Below, in pieces: positions 6,379-12,860 of a stretch of 16,458 nt of DNA. Source of the stretch: an uncultured Flavonifractor sp. (GTDB taxonomy: Bacteria > Bacillota > Clostridia > Oscillospirales > Oscillospiraceae); assembly GCA_910585415.1 (NCBI GenBank), contig CAJUDT010000057.1:1-16458 (forward strand). Direction: 5' to 3'. Within the stretch, counting starts at the first letter, position 1. Each line of letters starts with the position of its first letter. The notes below the pieces were generated by a model that was not told the origin of the DNA, ran no database searches, and saw only the letters and a program-made list of their open reading frames with translations. The position numbers and the translations under genes were made by a program.

Positions 6379-6408
6379 TTGCATATACTATCTCAGCTGT
6401 GGTATAAT
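6379..6408 (+). promoter_or_regulatory. Promoter of the candidate antitoxin RNA
   Basis: TTGCAT (6379-6384) and TATAAT (6403-6408) are 18 bp apart, giving a start near 6415. No ORF follows; the transcript runs straight into the terminator hairpin at 6459-6492. The -10 box is a perfect match, better than that of the opposing toxin promoter, as expected for an antitoxin made in excess. A small inverted repeat AGAGA/TCTCT (6365-6369/6375-6379) touches the -35 box. Confidence 0.75.
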
Positions 6409-6417
6409 AACCTCAGC

Positions 6418-6450
6418 CAAGGAATGCGATAAAGAATCCACGGTATTCAC
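6418..6450. repeat. Direct repeat copy A (antitoxin side)
   Basis: This 33-base repeat matches 6573-6606, with 15 identical leading bases and further blocks TCCACG and TCAC. It is counterpart to the DRa/DRb repeats that give two convergent RNAs complementarity in par loci. Confidence 0.85.
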
Positions 6451-6458
6451 GCAAAAAA

Positions 6459-6492
6459 GAACCCCCGGAGAGCGCTACCTCTCCGGGGGTTC
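6459..6492. terminator. Shared bidirectional terminator of toxin mRNA and antisense RNA
   Basis: A perfect 14-bp stem (6459-6472 with 6479-6492) has a 6-base loop. On the minus strand it is followed by six U (opposite 6453-6458), starting 10 bases after the toxin stop, so it is a strong toxin terminator. On the plus strand the tail is weaker (CACTTTGTGCTT) but follows directly from the antitoxin promoter. Confidence 0.9.
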
Positions 6493-6501
6493 ACTTTGTG
6501 C

Positions 6502-6597
6502 TTACCTGCCCTTGCTGTGACGGTCAAGCCACTTGCAGACGTAATAACTCACTACGCCCGCTCCGACCGACACAAGGAATGCGATAACAATTTCCAC
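6502..6597 (-). CDS. 31-residue hydrophobic peptide, candidate type I toxin
   Basis: The peptide starts at GTG 6597, with AAAGGGGGTGA eight bases upstream. An in-frame GTG nine bases earlier would overlap the Shine-Dalgarno and is rejected. After a short start (MEIV), a single hydrophobic segment spans about residues 3-24 (IVIAFLVSVGAGVVSYYVCKWL), followed by a charged tail LDRHSKGR. Length, one membrane span, the KWLD-like junction and the basic polar tail match the general plan of Fst-type toxins, which act at the inner face of the membrane. The Fst PxxxG proline is absent (SVGAG instead), so it may be a separate family. It has its own promoter (6646-6674), terminator and opposing RNA. Similar short peptides ending in CKWLD seem familiar from Clostridia genomes as hypothetical proteins; this is memory, not a search. 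Toxicity is inferred. Confidence 0.75.
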   Translation of the reverse strand: MEIVIAFLVSVGAGVVSYYVCKWLDRHSKGR

Positions 6598-6606
6598 GAT
6601 ACTCAC
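6573..6606. repeat. Direct repeat copy B (toxin start region)
   Basis: This copy covers the toxin start codon, the first seven codons after it and the bases up to the Shine-Dalgarno. Pairing of the antisense RNA (copy A) here would block initiation. Confidence 0.85.
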
Positions 6607-6645
6607 CCCCTTTCTGTTGCCAGTATGGGGAAGGGCAGCACAACC

Positions 6646-6674
6646 ATTGTACCTGGTTTTGGGGAATCCCGCAA
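6646..6674 (-). promoter_or_regulatory. Promoter of the candidate toxin gene
   Basis: On the minus strand TTGCGG (6674-6669) and TACAAT (6651-6646) are 17 bp apart. A start near 6639 gives a leader of about 40 bases and an mRNA of about 190 nt ending at the shared terminator, close to the size of RNA I in par systems. Confidence 0.65.
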
Positions 6675-6726
6675 GGGGTGTGAACCGCGTCTCCCGCCCG
6701 TCCAAACATTGTTCACAATTTCCTCC

Positions 6727-6755
6727 TTGACATTTGACGGGGAAGGTCCTAAAAT
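6727..6755 (+). promoter_or_regulatory. Promoter of the MarR-exporter operon
   Basis: TTGACA (6727-6732) and TAAAAT (6750-6755) are 17 bp apart. A start near 6762 places the palindrome at 6764-6786 just downstream of the start point. Confidence 0.85.
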
Positions 6756-6763
6756 AGGCAAGC

Positions 6764-6786
6764 CGTTAATTATTAAGCCCTTAACG
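6764..6786. promoter_or_regulatory. Candidate MarR operator
   Basis: CGTTAA (6764-6769) is mirrored by TTAACG (6781-6786), and TTAATTATTAA (6766-6776) is itself an 11-bp palindrome. An AT-rich palindrome directly downstream of the promoter and just before the MarR gene fits autorepression. The two overlapping palindromes are alternatives; the sequence does not say which is bound. Confidence 0.5.
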
Positions 6787-6801
6787 AAAGAAGTGGAAAC
6801 C

Positions 6802-7302
6802 ATGGAACACGACCCGAATACGGCGAATTTCTTTTTCCACGCCCTTTTCCAGGCCCACCGGACGGCGGTGCAGGCGGGATTGGCGGAGCGGGGGATAGAG
6901 GCCCTGGGCTCTCCGCTGCTGATGATGCTCCTGCAATGCGGGAAGGAGCACGGCGAGATACCCACCCAGCGGGCCTTGGCCAAGGTGCTGCTGGTCTCCC
7001 CGGCTGCCATCGCCATGTCCCTCAAGTCCCTGGAGCGGCTGGGCTTTGTGGAGAAGCGCACCGACCCCGCCGACCAGCGGCGCAAGCGGGTCACCGTCAC
7101 CCCCAAGGGGGAGGAAGCGGTGGAAACCTGCTGGAAGGTCCTGATGGAGGTGGACCGGCGGATGATGGAGGGCTTCTCCCCGGCGGAACGGGAGGGGCTG
7201 GAGCGCTATCACCAACGGATGCTCCAAAACCTCATGGGCGCGGAGGGGAGCGTGCCCGAAAACCCCTTTGAAAGGATGGAATGTCAATGCTCAAAACCCT
7301 AG
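6802..7302 (+). CDS. MarR-family transcriptional regulator
   Basis: The protein has 166 residues, the usual MarR length. ATG 6802 is chosen because it begins at the expected MarR N-terminal helix; the frame is open upstream, but that part is non-homologous and covers the promoter. The ribosome-binding site is weak (AAAGAAGTGG). A winged helix-turn-helix covers about residues 30-105: TQRALAKVLLVSPAAIAMSLKSLERLGFVEKR is the recognition region, and DPADQRRKRVTVTPKG, with DQRRKRV at 91-97, is the typical MarR wing. MarR proteins are dimeric repressors released by small ligands. The gene overlaps the next exporter gene by 22 bases, so it very likely controls the exporter pair and itself through the palindrome at 6764-6786. 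Confidence 0.92.
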   Translation: MEHDPNTANFFFHALFQAHRTAVQAGLAERGIEALGSPLLMMLLQCGKEHGEIPTQRALAKVLLVSPAAIAMSLKSLERLGFVEKRTDPADQRRKRVTVTPKGEEAVETCWKVLMEVDRRMMEGFSPAEREGLERYHQRMLQNLMGAEGSVPENPFERMECQCSKP

Positions 7303-9026
7303 CGGCCTATCTGGAGGGCTATAAAAAATACGCCCTGCTGGCCCCGCTGTTCGTGATTCTGGAGGTGGTCTGCGAGCTGATTCTGCCCCGCGTCATGGCC
7401 AAGATTGTGGACGTGGGCATCGAAACCGGCGATGTGCCCTATATCGTGGCCATGGGGGCAGTCATGGTGGTGCTGGCGGCGCTGGCCATGCTCCTGGGGG
7501 TGCTGGCGGCCAAATACGCCGCTTACGGCTCCCAGGGCTTTGGGGCCAACCTGCGGCAGGGCCTGTTCAATCAGGTGCAGGAGTTCTCCTTTGCGGACAT
7601 CGACCGCTTTTCCTCGGCCTCCCTCATCACCCGCATGACCAACGACGTCAACGCCCTGACCATGATGCTGGCTATGGGCCTGCGTATGCTGGTGCGGGCC
7701 CCGGTGATGCTCATTGCCGCCCTGGCGGTGACCTTTTCCATCAACGCCCGGCTGGCCCTGATTCTGGTGGTCATTATCCCCATCATGGTCCTGGCCATTG
7801 CCCTGCTCATGAAGGTGTGTTCCAAGCTCTTCGAGCTGGTGCAGACCAAAATCGACCACCTGAATAACACCGTCCAGGAAAACCTGGTAGCGGTGCGGGT
7901 GGTCAAGGCCTTTGTCCGGGCGGGCTATGAAAAGACCAAGTTCATGCGCTCCAACGACGCCCTCACCGACGCGGCCCTGAAGGTTGGTACGCGGGTGGTG
8001 CTGATGATGCCCGTCATGATGCTCTCCCTGAACATCGCCACCGTCTCCGTCCTCTGGGTCGGCGGGCGGCAGGTCATGGGGGGAACCCTCCTGGTGGGGG
8101 ACCTGTCCTCCTTTCTGACCTATATCGCCCAAATTCTCATGAGCGTGATGATGGTAGCCATGAGCCTGCTCCAGCTCTCCCGGGCCCAGGCCTGCGCCCG
8201 GCGCATCTGCGAGGTGCTGGACACCCGGCCGGACATACAAGACAAGGCCTCCGCCGCCGGGCAGAGCCTCCCCGCCCCCAGGGGCCGGGTGGAGTTCCGG
8301 GATGTATCCTTCAAATACGTCGCCACCGGCATCGGGGACGACGTGCTCTCCCACATCAACCTGACCGTGGAGCCGGGCCAGTTTGTAGCCATCGTGGGGG
8401 GCACCGGTGTGGGTAAGTCCTCCCTGGTGAACCTGATTCCCCGCTTTTACGACGTGACCGGCGGCGCGGTGCTGGTGGACGGGGTGGATGTGCGGGACTA
8501 CCCCCTGGAGGAACTCCGGGGGCGCATCGGCATGGTGCTGCAAAACAACGTCCTCTTCTCCGGGACCATCCGGGAAAACCTCCTGTGGGGCAAGGCGGAC
8601 GCCACGGAGGAAGCGCTGATTCAAGCGGCCCGGGACGCCCAGGCCTATGACTTCATCCAGAACCTGCCCGACGGGTTCGACACCTGGCTGGAACAGGGGG
8701 GCGTCAACGTCTCCGGTGGGCAGAAGCAGCGGCTGTGCATTGCGCGGGCCATGCTCCGCAAACCGGCGGTGCTCATTCTGGACGACTCCACCTCCGCCGT
8801 GGACTCGGCCACCGAGGCCAATATCCGCAAATCCTTCCACGAGAATCTGAAGGATACCACCGTCATCATCATCGCCCAGCGCATCAGTTCGGTCCAGTAC
8901 GCCGACCAGATTGTCATCCTGGAGGACGACCACATCGCCGGACTGGGCACCCATCAGGAGCTGCTGGAGCACAACGAAATTTACCAGGAAATCTATCAAT
9001 CACAGCTTGAGGGGGTGTCCGAGTAA
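7281..9026 (+). CDS. ABC exporter subunit with degenerate catalytic site
   Basis: This 581-residue half-transporter starts at ATG 7281 behind AAAGGATGGA. A membrane domain (about 1-320) precedes an ATPase domain with Walker A GGTGVGKSS at 373-381 (Lys379) and a good signature VSGGQ at 477-481. The catalytic glutamate after Walker B is Asp502 (LILDDS), and the switch histidine is Gln533 (IIAQRISS). In heterodimeric exporters such as TM287/288, one subunit carries exactly this kind of degenerate site, while its intact signature completes the partner's active site. It overlaps both neighbours (22 bases with MarR, 1 base with the next gene at TAATG), consistent with stoichiometric co-translation. 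Substrates of such MarR-linked pairs are often drugs or toxic compounds; the substrate here is unknown. Confidence 0.94.
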   Translation: MSMLKTLAAYLEGYKKYALLAPLFVILEVVCELILPRVMAKIVDVGIETGDVPYIVAMGAVMVVLAALAMLLGVLAAKYAAYGSQGFGANLRQGLFNQVQEFSFADIDRFSSASLITRMTNDVNALTMMLAMGLRMLVRAPVMLIAALAVTFSINARLALILVVIIPIMVLAIALLMKVCSKLFELVQTKIDHLNNTVQENLVAVRVVKAFVRAGYEKTKFMRSNDALTDAALKVGTRVVLMMPVMMLSLNIATVSVLWVGGRQVMGGTLLVGDLSSFLTYIAQILMSVMMVAMSLLQLSRAQACARRICEVLDTRPDIQDKASAAGQSLPAPRGRVEFRDVSFKYVATGIGDDVLSHINLTVEPGQFVAIVGGTGVGKSSLVNLIPRFYDVTGGAVLVDGVDVRDYPLEELRGRIGMVLQNNVLFSGTIRENLLWGKADATEEALIQAARDAQAYDFIQNLPDGFDTWLEQGGVNVSGGQKQRLCIARAMLRKPAVLILDDSTSAVDSATEANIRKSFHENLKDTTVIIIAQRISSVQYADQIVILEDDHIAGLGTHQELLEHNEIYQEIYQSQLEGVSE

Positions 9027-11086
9027 TGGCCAACGAGACGAGGCAATCAGGCCCCCGGGGCCACGGCCCCGGTATGCGCGGGGGCTACCAGAAGCCCAAG
9101 GACGCCAGAAAGACCGCGCTGCGGCTGCTCTCCTACGTGACGGGCCGGCCGGCGCTGCTGGCGCTGGTCCTTTTGTGCCTGCTGATTTCGGTGGGCACCA
9201 ACCTGGCCGGGTCCTATATGCTCCGGCCCATCATCAACGACTTTGTCTACACCGGGGCCAGCGACGTACTGGGGCTGGGGCTCTCCCTGGTCAAGCTCCT
9301 TGGCATCTATCTCCTGGGGGCGGCGGCGGCCTATGTTCAGATGGCCACCATGGTCCGCCTGTCCGAGCGGGGCATCAACCGCCTGCGCCGGGAGCTCTTT
9401 GAGCGGCTCCAGGACCTGCCCCTGTCCTACTTTGACCAGCATCCCCACGGGGAGCTCATGAGCCGCTTCACCAACGACGCGGATAACGTGGAGCTGGCCC
9501 TTCAGCAGAGTCTGGTGTCCTTACTCTCCAGCGCTCTGATGTTTGTGGGCATTGTGGCCATCATGCTGGTGACCAACCCGCTGCTCTTTCTGGTGACGTT
9601 GGTGGTGCTGGTCGTGACCATGCTGGTGTTCTCCCAAATGGGCGGCAAGAGCCGCAGGAACTACCAGGCCCAGCAGGCCGCTCTGGGCCGCGTCAACGGC
9701 AACATTCAGGAGATGATTGAGGGCCTCAAGGTGGTCAAGGCCTTCACCCACGAGGAAGCGGCCAAGGAGGAATTTCAGCGGCGGAACGAGGCCTACCGGC
9801 AGGCGGCTTCCAAGGCCAATTACTATTCCACCGCCATCATGCCCATCTCCAACAACCTCATGAACATCAGCTACGCCCTGACGGCGGCCTTCGGCGGTCT
9901 TCTGTCGGTGGCCACCGGCTTCGATTTGGGCGGACTGGTGATTTACCTGAACTACTCCAAGCAAATCGGCCAGCCCCTGAACCAGATTTCCCAGCAGCTG
10001 ACCACCATCCTCTCCGCCCTGGCGGGAGCCGAGCGTATTTTTGAGGTCATGGACACCCCGCCGGAGGTGGACGAGGGCCGCATCACCCTGGTCCCGGCGG
10101 AGAAGGACGGCAAGGGAGGACTGCGGGAGCACACCGGCCGGGGCAATGCCTGGGCCTGGAAGGTCCCCAGGGACTGCGGCCTGGAGCTGGTGCCCGTCCA
10201 AGAGGACGGGGACGCCCTGACCGAGCTGCCCCAGCCGGTCTCCGGCTGCCTGTGGGCGTGGAAGTACCCCGGCCGGGACGGGACCGCCGCTCTGCACCGG
10301 ATACGGGGCGCCGTCCGCCGGGCCGAGGGGGAGGATTTCTATTACACCGAGCTCCGGGGGGCCGTGCGCTTTACCGGGGTGGACTTCTCCTACGTCCCCG
10401 GCAAGCAGGTGCTCAAGCAGGTCACGGTCTATGCCAACCCCGGCCAGAAGATCGCCTTTGTGGGCTCCACCGGCGCGGGCAAGACCACCATCACCAACCT
10501 GATTAACCGCTTTTATGAGATTCAGAGCGGCTCCATCACCTACGACGGCATTGACGTCACCATGATTCGCAAGGACGACCTGCGCCGTTCTCTGGGCGCG
10601 GTGCTCCAGGATACCCACCTGTTTACCGGGACCATCCTGGATAACATCCGCTACGGCCGGCTGGAGGCCACCGACGAGGAATGTATCGCCGCCGCCAAAA
10701 GCGCCAACGCCCATTCCTTCATCCGCCGCCTGCCCCAGGGGTACCAGACCATGGTCAGCGGGGACGGGGGCAACCTCTCCCAGGGCCAGCGGCAGCTTTT
10801 GGCCATCGCCCGCGCCGCCGTGGCCGACCCGCCGGTGATGATTCTCGACGAGGCCACCTCCTCCATCGACACCCGCACGGAGCGGCTGATTGAGCGGGGC
10901 ATGGACGCCCTCATGGAGCACCGGACGGTCTTTGTCATTGCCCACCGCCTGTCCACCGTGCGCAACTCCAACTGCATTGTGGTCATTGAGGGGGGACAGA
11001 TTCAGGAGAAGGGGGACCACGACGAGCTGATCGCCCAGCAGGGCCGGTACTACCAGCTCTATACAGGACAATTCACCCTCTCCTGA
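9026..11086 (+). CDS. ABC exporter subunit with intact catalytic site and linker insertion
   Basis: This 686-residue protein is the partner of the preceding subunit. After a basic, Gly/Pro-rich N-terminal tail comes the membrane domain (about 35-340) and then an ATPase domain with Walker A GSTGAGKTT at 480-488, Walker B VMILDE with catalytic Glu609, and switch His640 (IAHRLST). Its signature is LSQGQ (584-588), the altered form expected in the catalytically intact partner of a heterodimer. Between membrane and ATPase domains, residues of about 355-440 form an extra segment rich in Trp, Arg and Gly (NAWAWK, CLWAWKYPG), making it about 100 residues longer than its partner. Related B subunits may carry similar inserts, but I cannot verify how common this one is. 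The start is fixed by the TAATG overlap. A strong terminator follows. Confidence 0.94.
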   Translation: MANETRQSGPRGHGPGMRGGYQKPKDARKTALRLLSYVTGRPALLALVLLCLLISVGTNLAGSYMLRPIINDFVYTGASDVLGLGLSLVKLLGIYLLGAAAAYVQMATMVRLSERGINRLRRELFERLQDLPLSYFDQHPHGELMSRFTNDADNVELALQQSLVSLLSSALMFVGIVAIMLVTNPLLFLVTLVVLVVTMLVFSQMGGKSRRNYQAQQAALGRVNGNIQEMIEGLKVVKAFTHEEAAKEEFQRRNEAYRQAASKANYYSTAIMPISNNLMNISYALTAAFGGLLSVATGFDLGGLVIYLNYSKQIGQPLNQISQQLTTILSALAGAERIFEVMDTPPEVDEGRITLVPAEKDGKGGLREHTGRGNAWAWKVPRDCGLELVPVQEDGDALTELPQPVSGCLWAWKYPGRDGTAALHRIRGAVRRAEGEDFYYTELRGAVRFTGVDFSYVPGKQVLKQVTVYANPGQKIAFVGSTGAGKTTITNLINRFYEIQSGSITYDGIDVTMIRKDDLRRSLGAVLQDTHLFTGTILDNIRYGRLEATDEECIAAAKSANAHSFIRRLPQGYQTMVSGDGGNLSQGQRQLLAIARAAVADPPVMILDEATSSIDTRTERLIERGMDALMEHRTVFVIAHRLSTVRNSNCIVVIEGGQIQEKGDHDELIAQQGRYYQLYTGQFTLS

Positions 11087-11104
11087 CCGCCGCCCCATGC
11101 CAAA

Positions 11105-11135
11105 CCCGCCGTCCGCACTGGACGGCGGGTTTTTT
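11105..11135 (+). terminator. Terminator of the MarR-exporter operon
   Basis: A perfect 10-bp GC stem (11105-11114 with 11120-11129) with a GCACT loop is followed by six T, 19 bases after the exporter stop. Confidence 0.93.
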
Positions 11136-11158
11136 CAGGGCCCAGCCGAAAAAATCAG

Positions 11159-11186
11159 TTGCAATTCCGTTGAACGGCAGTATAAT
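11159..11186 (+). promoter_or_regulatory. Promoter of the AEC permease
   Basis: TTGCAA (11159-11164) and TATAAT (11181-11186) are 16 bp apart; the start would be near 11193, about 30 bases before ATG 11224. Confidence 0.75.
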
Positions 11187-11223
11187 AGGGAGGCTTGATT
11201 TTGTCGGAAAAGAGGACTGCATT

Positions 11224-12150
11224 ATGATTGCGAATATTTTGCTGACGGCCTCCCAGGTGGGGACGTTGTTTCTCATGATGGGGGTGGGCTTTGCCCTGGC
11301 CAAGTGGAACAAGCTCACCCCTGCCGGTGTGTCTCAAATGAGCCTGCTGCTGCTGAACGTGGCGACCCCCTGCATTATCATGGACGCCCTCCAGGTGGAG
11401 CGCACCGGGGCGCTGCTCCAGGCCATGCGGCTGGGCGCGGTGCTGATGCTGGGCATTTACCTCCTCTGGATGGTGCTGTCCCCCCTCCTGTTCCGCCGCC
11501 TGGAGGAAGGCGCCCGGACGGTGCTCCAGTTCGGCATGATTTATGGCAACACGGGCTTTATGGGCCTGCCGCTGATTCAGGCCGTGCTGGGAACCGAGGC
11601 TCTGGTCTTTGCCACCACGCCCTACATTCTGTTCAATGTTCTCAGCTGGAGCCACGGCGTGGCCGTCATCGGGGGACGGGCCAACATTTCGGCCAAAAAG
11701 CTCCTGCTCAATCCGGGTATCCTGGGCTCCGCGGCGGGACTGGCCCTGTTCTTCCTGAATCTCCGCCTCCCCCCGCTGGCGGGGGACGCCGTTCACTATC
11801 TGGGCAGTCTGAATACCCCCCTTGCCATGGTGGTCATCGGCGCGCAGATGGCGGGCACCGACCTGGCGGCTACCTTCCGCTCCGCCAAGCTCTACGCGGC
11901 GTCAGCCATGCGCCTGGTGGTTTTTCCGCTGACGGCCCTTCTGCTCCTCCTGCCCCTCCATCTGGACCCCCTGATGTACGCCACCTATGTCATCCTCGCT
12001 GCCACCCCCACCGCCGGGGTGACCGCCATCTTCGCCCAGCAGTACCAGCGGGACACAGCCGCCGCCGCCCAGCTGATTACCCTGAGCACCCTGCTGTGCG
12101 TGGCCACCCTGCCCGCCTTCGCCGCCCTGGCCCAGGCGCTGGGGGGATAG
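11224..12150 (+). CDS. AEC-family (auxin efflux carrier-like) permease
   Basis: The protein has 308 residues. I chose ATG 11224 because GAGGA lies nine bases upstream; an earlier in-frame TTG at 11170 falls inside the promoter. It is almost entirely hydrophobic, with about ten membrane segments in two halves, and carries the family's conserved loop GNTGFMGLPL (from residue 108) in the first half and a late helix pair separated by AATPTAGVTAIFAQQY. Members transport small carboxylates or related organic anions across the cytoplasmic membrane; the substrate of this one cannot be deduced. It is transcribed alone, between two strong terminators, so genomic context gives no hint of substrate. Confidence 0.9.
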   Translation: MIANILLTASQVGTLFLMMGVGFALAKWNKLTPAGVSQMSLLLLNVATPCIIMDALQVERTGALLQAMRLGAVLMLGIYLLWMVLSPLLFRRLEEGARTVLQFGMIYGNTGFMGLPLIQAVLGTEALVFATTPYILFNVLSWSHGVAVIGGRANISAKKLLLNPGILGSAAGLALFFLNLRLPPLAGDAVHYLGSLNTPLAMVVIGAQMAGTDLAATFRSAKLYAASAMRLVVFPLTALLLLLPLHLDPLMYATYVILAATPTAGVTAIFAQQYQRDTAAAAQLITLSTLLCVATLPAFAALAQALGG

Positions 12151-12166
12151 GGGCGCACTTTCCCGG

Positions 12167-12195
12167 TAGACTTTCCGTGTCAAGTATGATAAAAT
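12167..12195 (+). promoter_or_regulatory. Promoter of the hydrolase-hemZ-kinase-ATPase operon, embedded in a terminator
   Basis: TAGACT (12167-12172) and TAAAAT (12190-12195) are 17 bp apart, with an extended -10 TGA. Transcription would begin near 12202, in the loop of the terminator hairpin, so the new RNA would lack the left stem arm and escape termination. The -35 is a weak match. Confidence 0.5.
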
Positions 12196-12219
12196 AGCCG
12201 CATAAGCGGCTATTTTTTT
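12191..12219 (+). terminator. Terminator of the AEC permease gene
   Basis: A perfect 11-bp stem (12191-12201 with 12206-12216) has an ATAA loop and a seven-T run overlapping its right arm (12213-12219). The left arm overlaps the -10 box of the next operon. Confidence 0.92.
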
Positions 12220-12256
12220 CTGGCCAGTTGCCCACAGGGCAGTATGAGGTGATAAC

Positions 12257-12859
12257 ATGAACATCAAGCTGATGCAGGTGGGGGAGATCGGCACCAACTG
12301 CTACCTGCTGGAGGACGAGGACACCCGCTCGGCCGCCATCATCGACCCCGGCGGAGAGGCCCGGGGCATTCTGGGTCAGGCCAAGGCCGACGGCGTCCAG
12401 GTCAAGGCCATTCTCCTGACCCACAGCCACTACGACCACACCGGAGCCGTCCGGGAGCTGCGGGAGGCGCTGCCCGGCGTACCGGTGTACCTCCACCCCG
12501 CCGACGCCGCCCAGCTGGGTACGGCGGTGATGCCCCCCATCGGGGAGACGCTCCCCTACCAGGAGGGGGACACGGTCCCTGTGGGCAATTTGACGGTCCA
12601 GGTGCTCCACACCCCCGGCCATACCCCCGGCGGGGTGACCCTGCGGGTGGAGGACGTGCTCTTCACCGGAGACACCCTCTTTCAGGGCTCCATGGGGCGC
12701 ACCGACCTGGGCGGGTCCTATACGGAAATCATGGCCTCCCTGAAGCGCCTGGGCCAGCTGGAGGGGGACCTTCAGGTTCTCCCCGGCCACATGGGCGTGT
12801 CCACCCTGGACCGGGAGCGCAAGAGCAACTATTTCCTGCGGGAAGCCCTGGGGCTGTAA
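12257..12859 (+). CDS. Metallo-beta-lactamase-fold hydrolase (glyoxalase II-like)
   Basis: This 200-residue protein follows GAGGTGATAAC. The metal-binding set is complete: THSHYDH gives His56, His58, Asp60 and His61; His122 lies in TPGHTPGG; Asp139 in FTGDTLF; His178 in LPGHMG. This is the dinuclear zinc or iron centre of the superfamily, and the short single-domain form with an MGRTDLGGS segment is typical of bacterial YcbL-like hydroxyacylglutathione hydrolase relatives. They are cytoplasmic thioester or ester hydrolases, but the true substrate is often unknown, particularly in organisms without glutathione. It is the first gene of the run and ends one base before the hemZ start codon. Confidence 0.92.
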   Translation: MNIKLMQVGEIGTNCYLLEDEDTRSAAIIDPGGEARGILGQAKADGVQVKAILLTHSHYDHTGAVRELREALPGVPVYLHPADAAQLGTAVMPPIGETLPYQEGDTVPVGNLTVQVLHTPGHTPGGVTLRVEDVLFTGDTLFQGSMGRTDLGGSYTEIMASLKRLGQLEGDLQVLPGHMGVSTLDRERKSNYFLREALGL

Positions 12860-12860
12860 T

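Larger units (their letters stand above)
6415..6497 (+). ncRNA. Candidate antisense antitoxin RNA (type I TA)
   Basis: The predicted RNA is about 80 nt, from the promoter at 6379-6408 to the hairpin at 6459-6492. Its 5' segment (6418-6450) is a diverged copy of 6573-6606, the plus-strand sequence opposite the toxin start codon, so the RNA is antisense to the toxin's translation start. The first 15 bases of the copy are identical (CAAGGAATGCGATAA), and TCCACG plus TCAC are also conserved. Its 3' hairpin is the exact complement of the toxin mRNA terminator. Two interaction regions, a 5' repeat and a shared terminator loop, are the hallmark of RNA II in the par/Fst system. Expression is inferred. 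Confidence 0.7.

Noticed and set aside
6598..6705. Longer version of the small peptide (67 residues)
   Set aside because: The upstream part reads through the toxin promoter and 5' leader; the GTG at 6597 has the correctly spaced Shine-Dalgarno.
6496..6801. N-terminal extension of the MarR gene
   Set aside because: It would overlap the toxin gene and its promoter and the MarR promoter itself, and has no MarR-like sequence.
7299..8999. 566-codon open frame on the minus strand opposite the first exporter subunit
   Set aside because: Same reason: His/Gly/Gln-rich antisense shadow without its own start signals.
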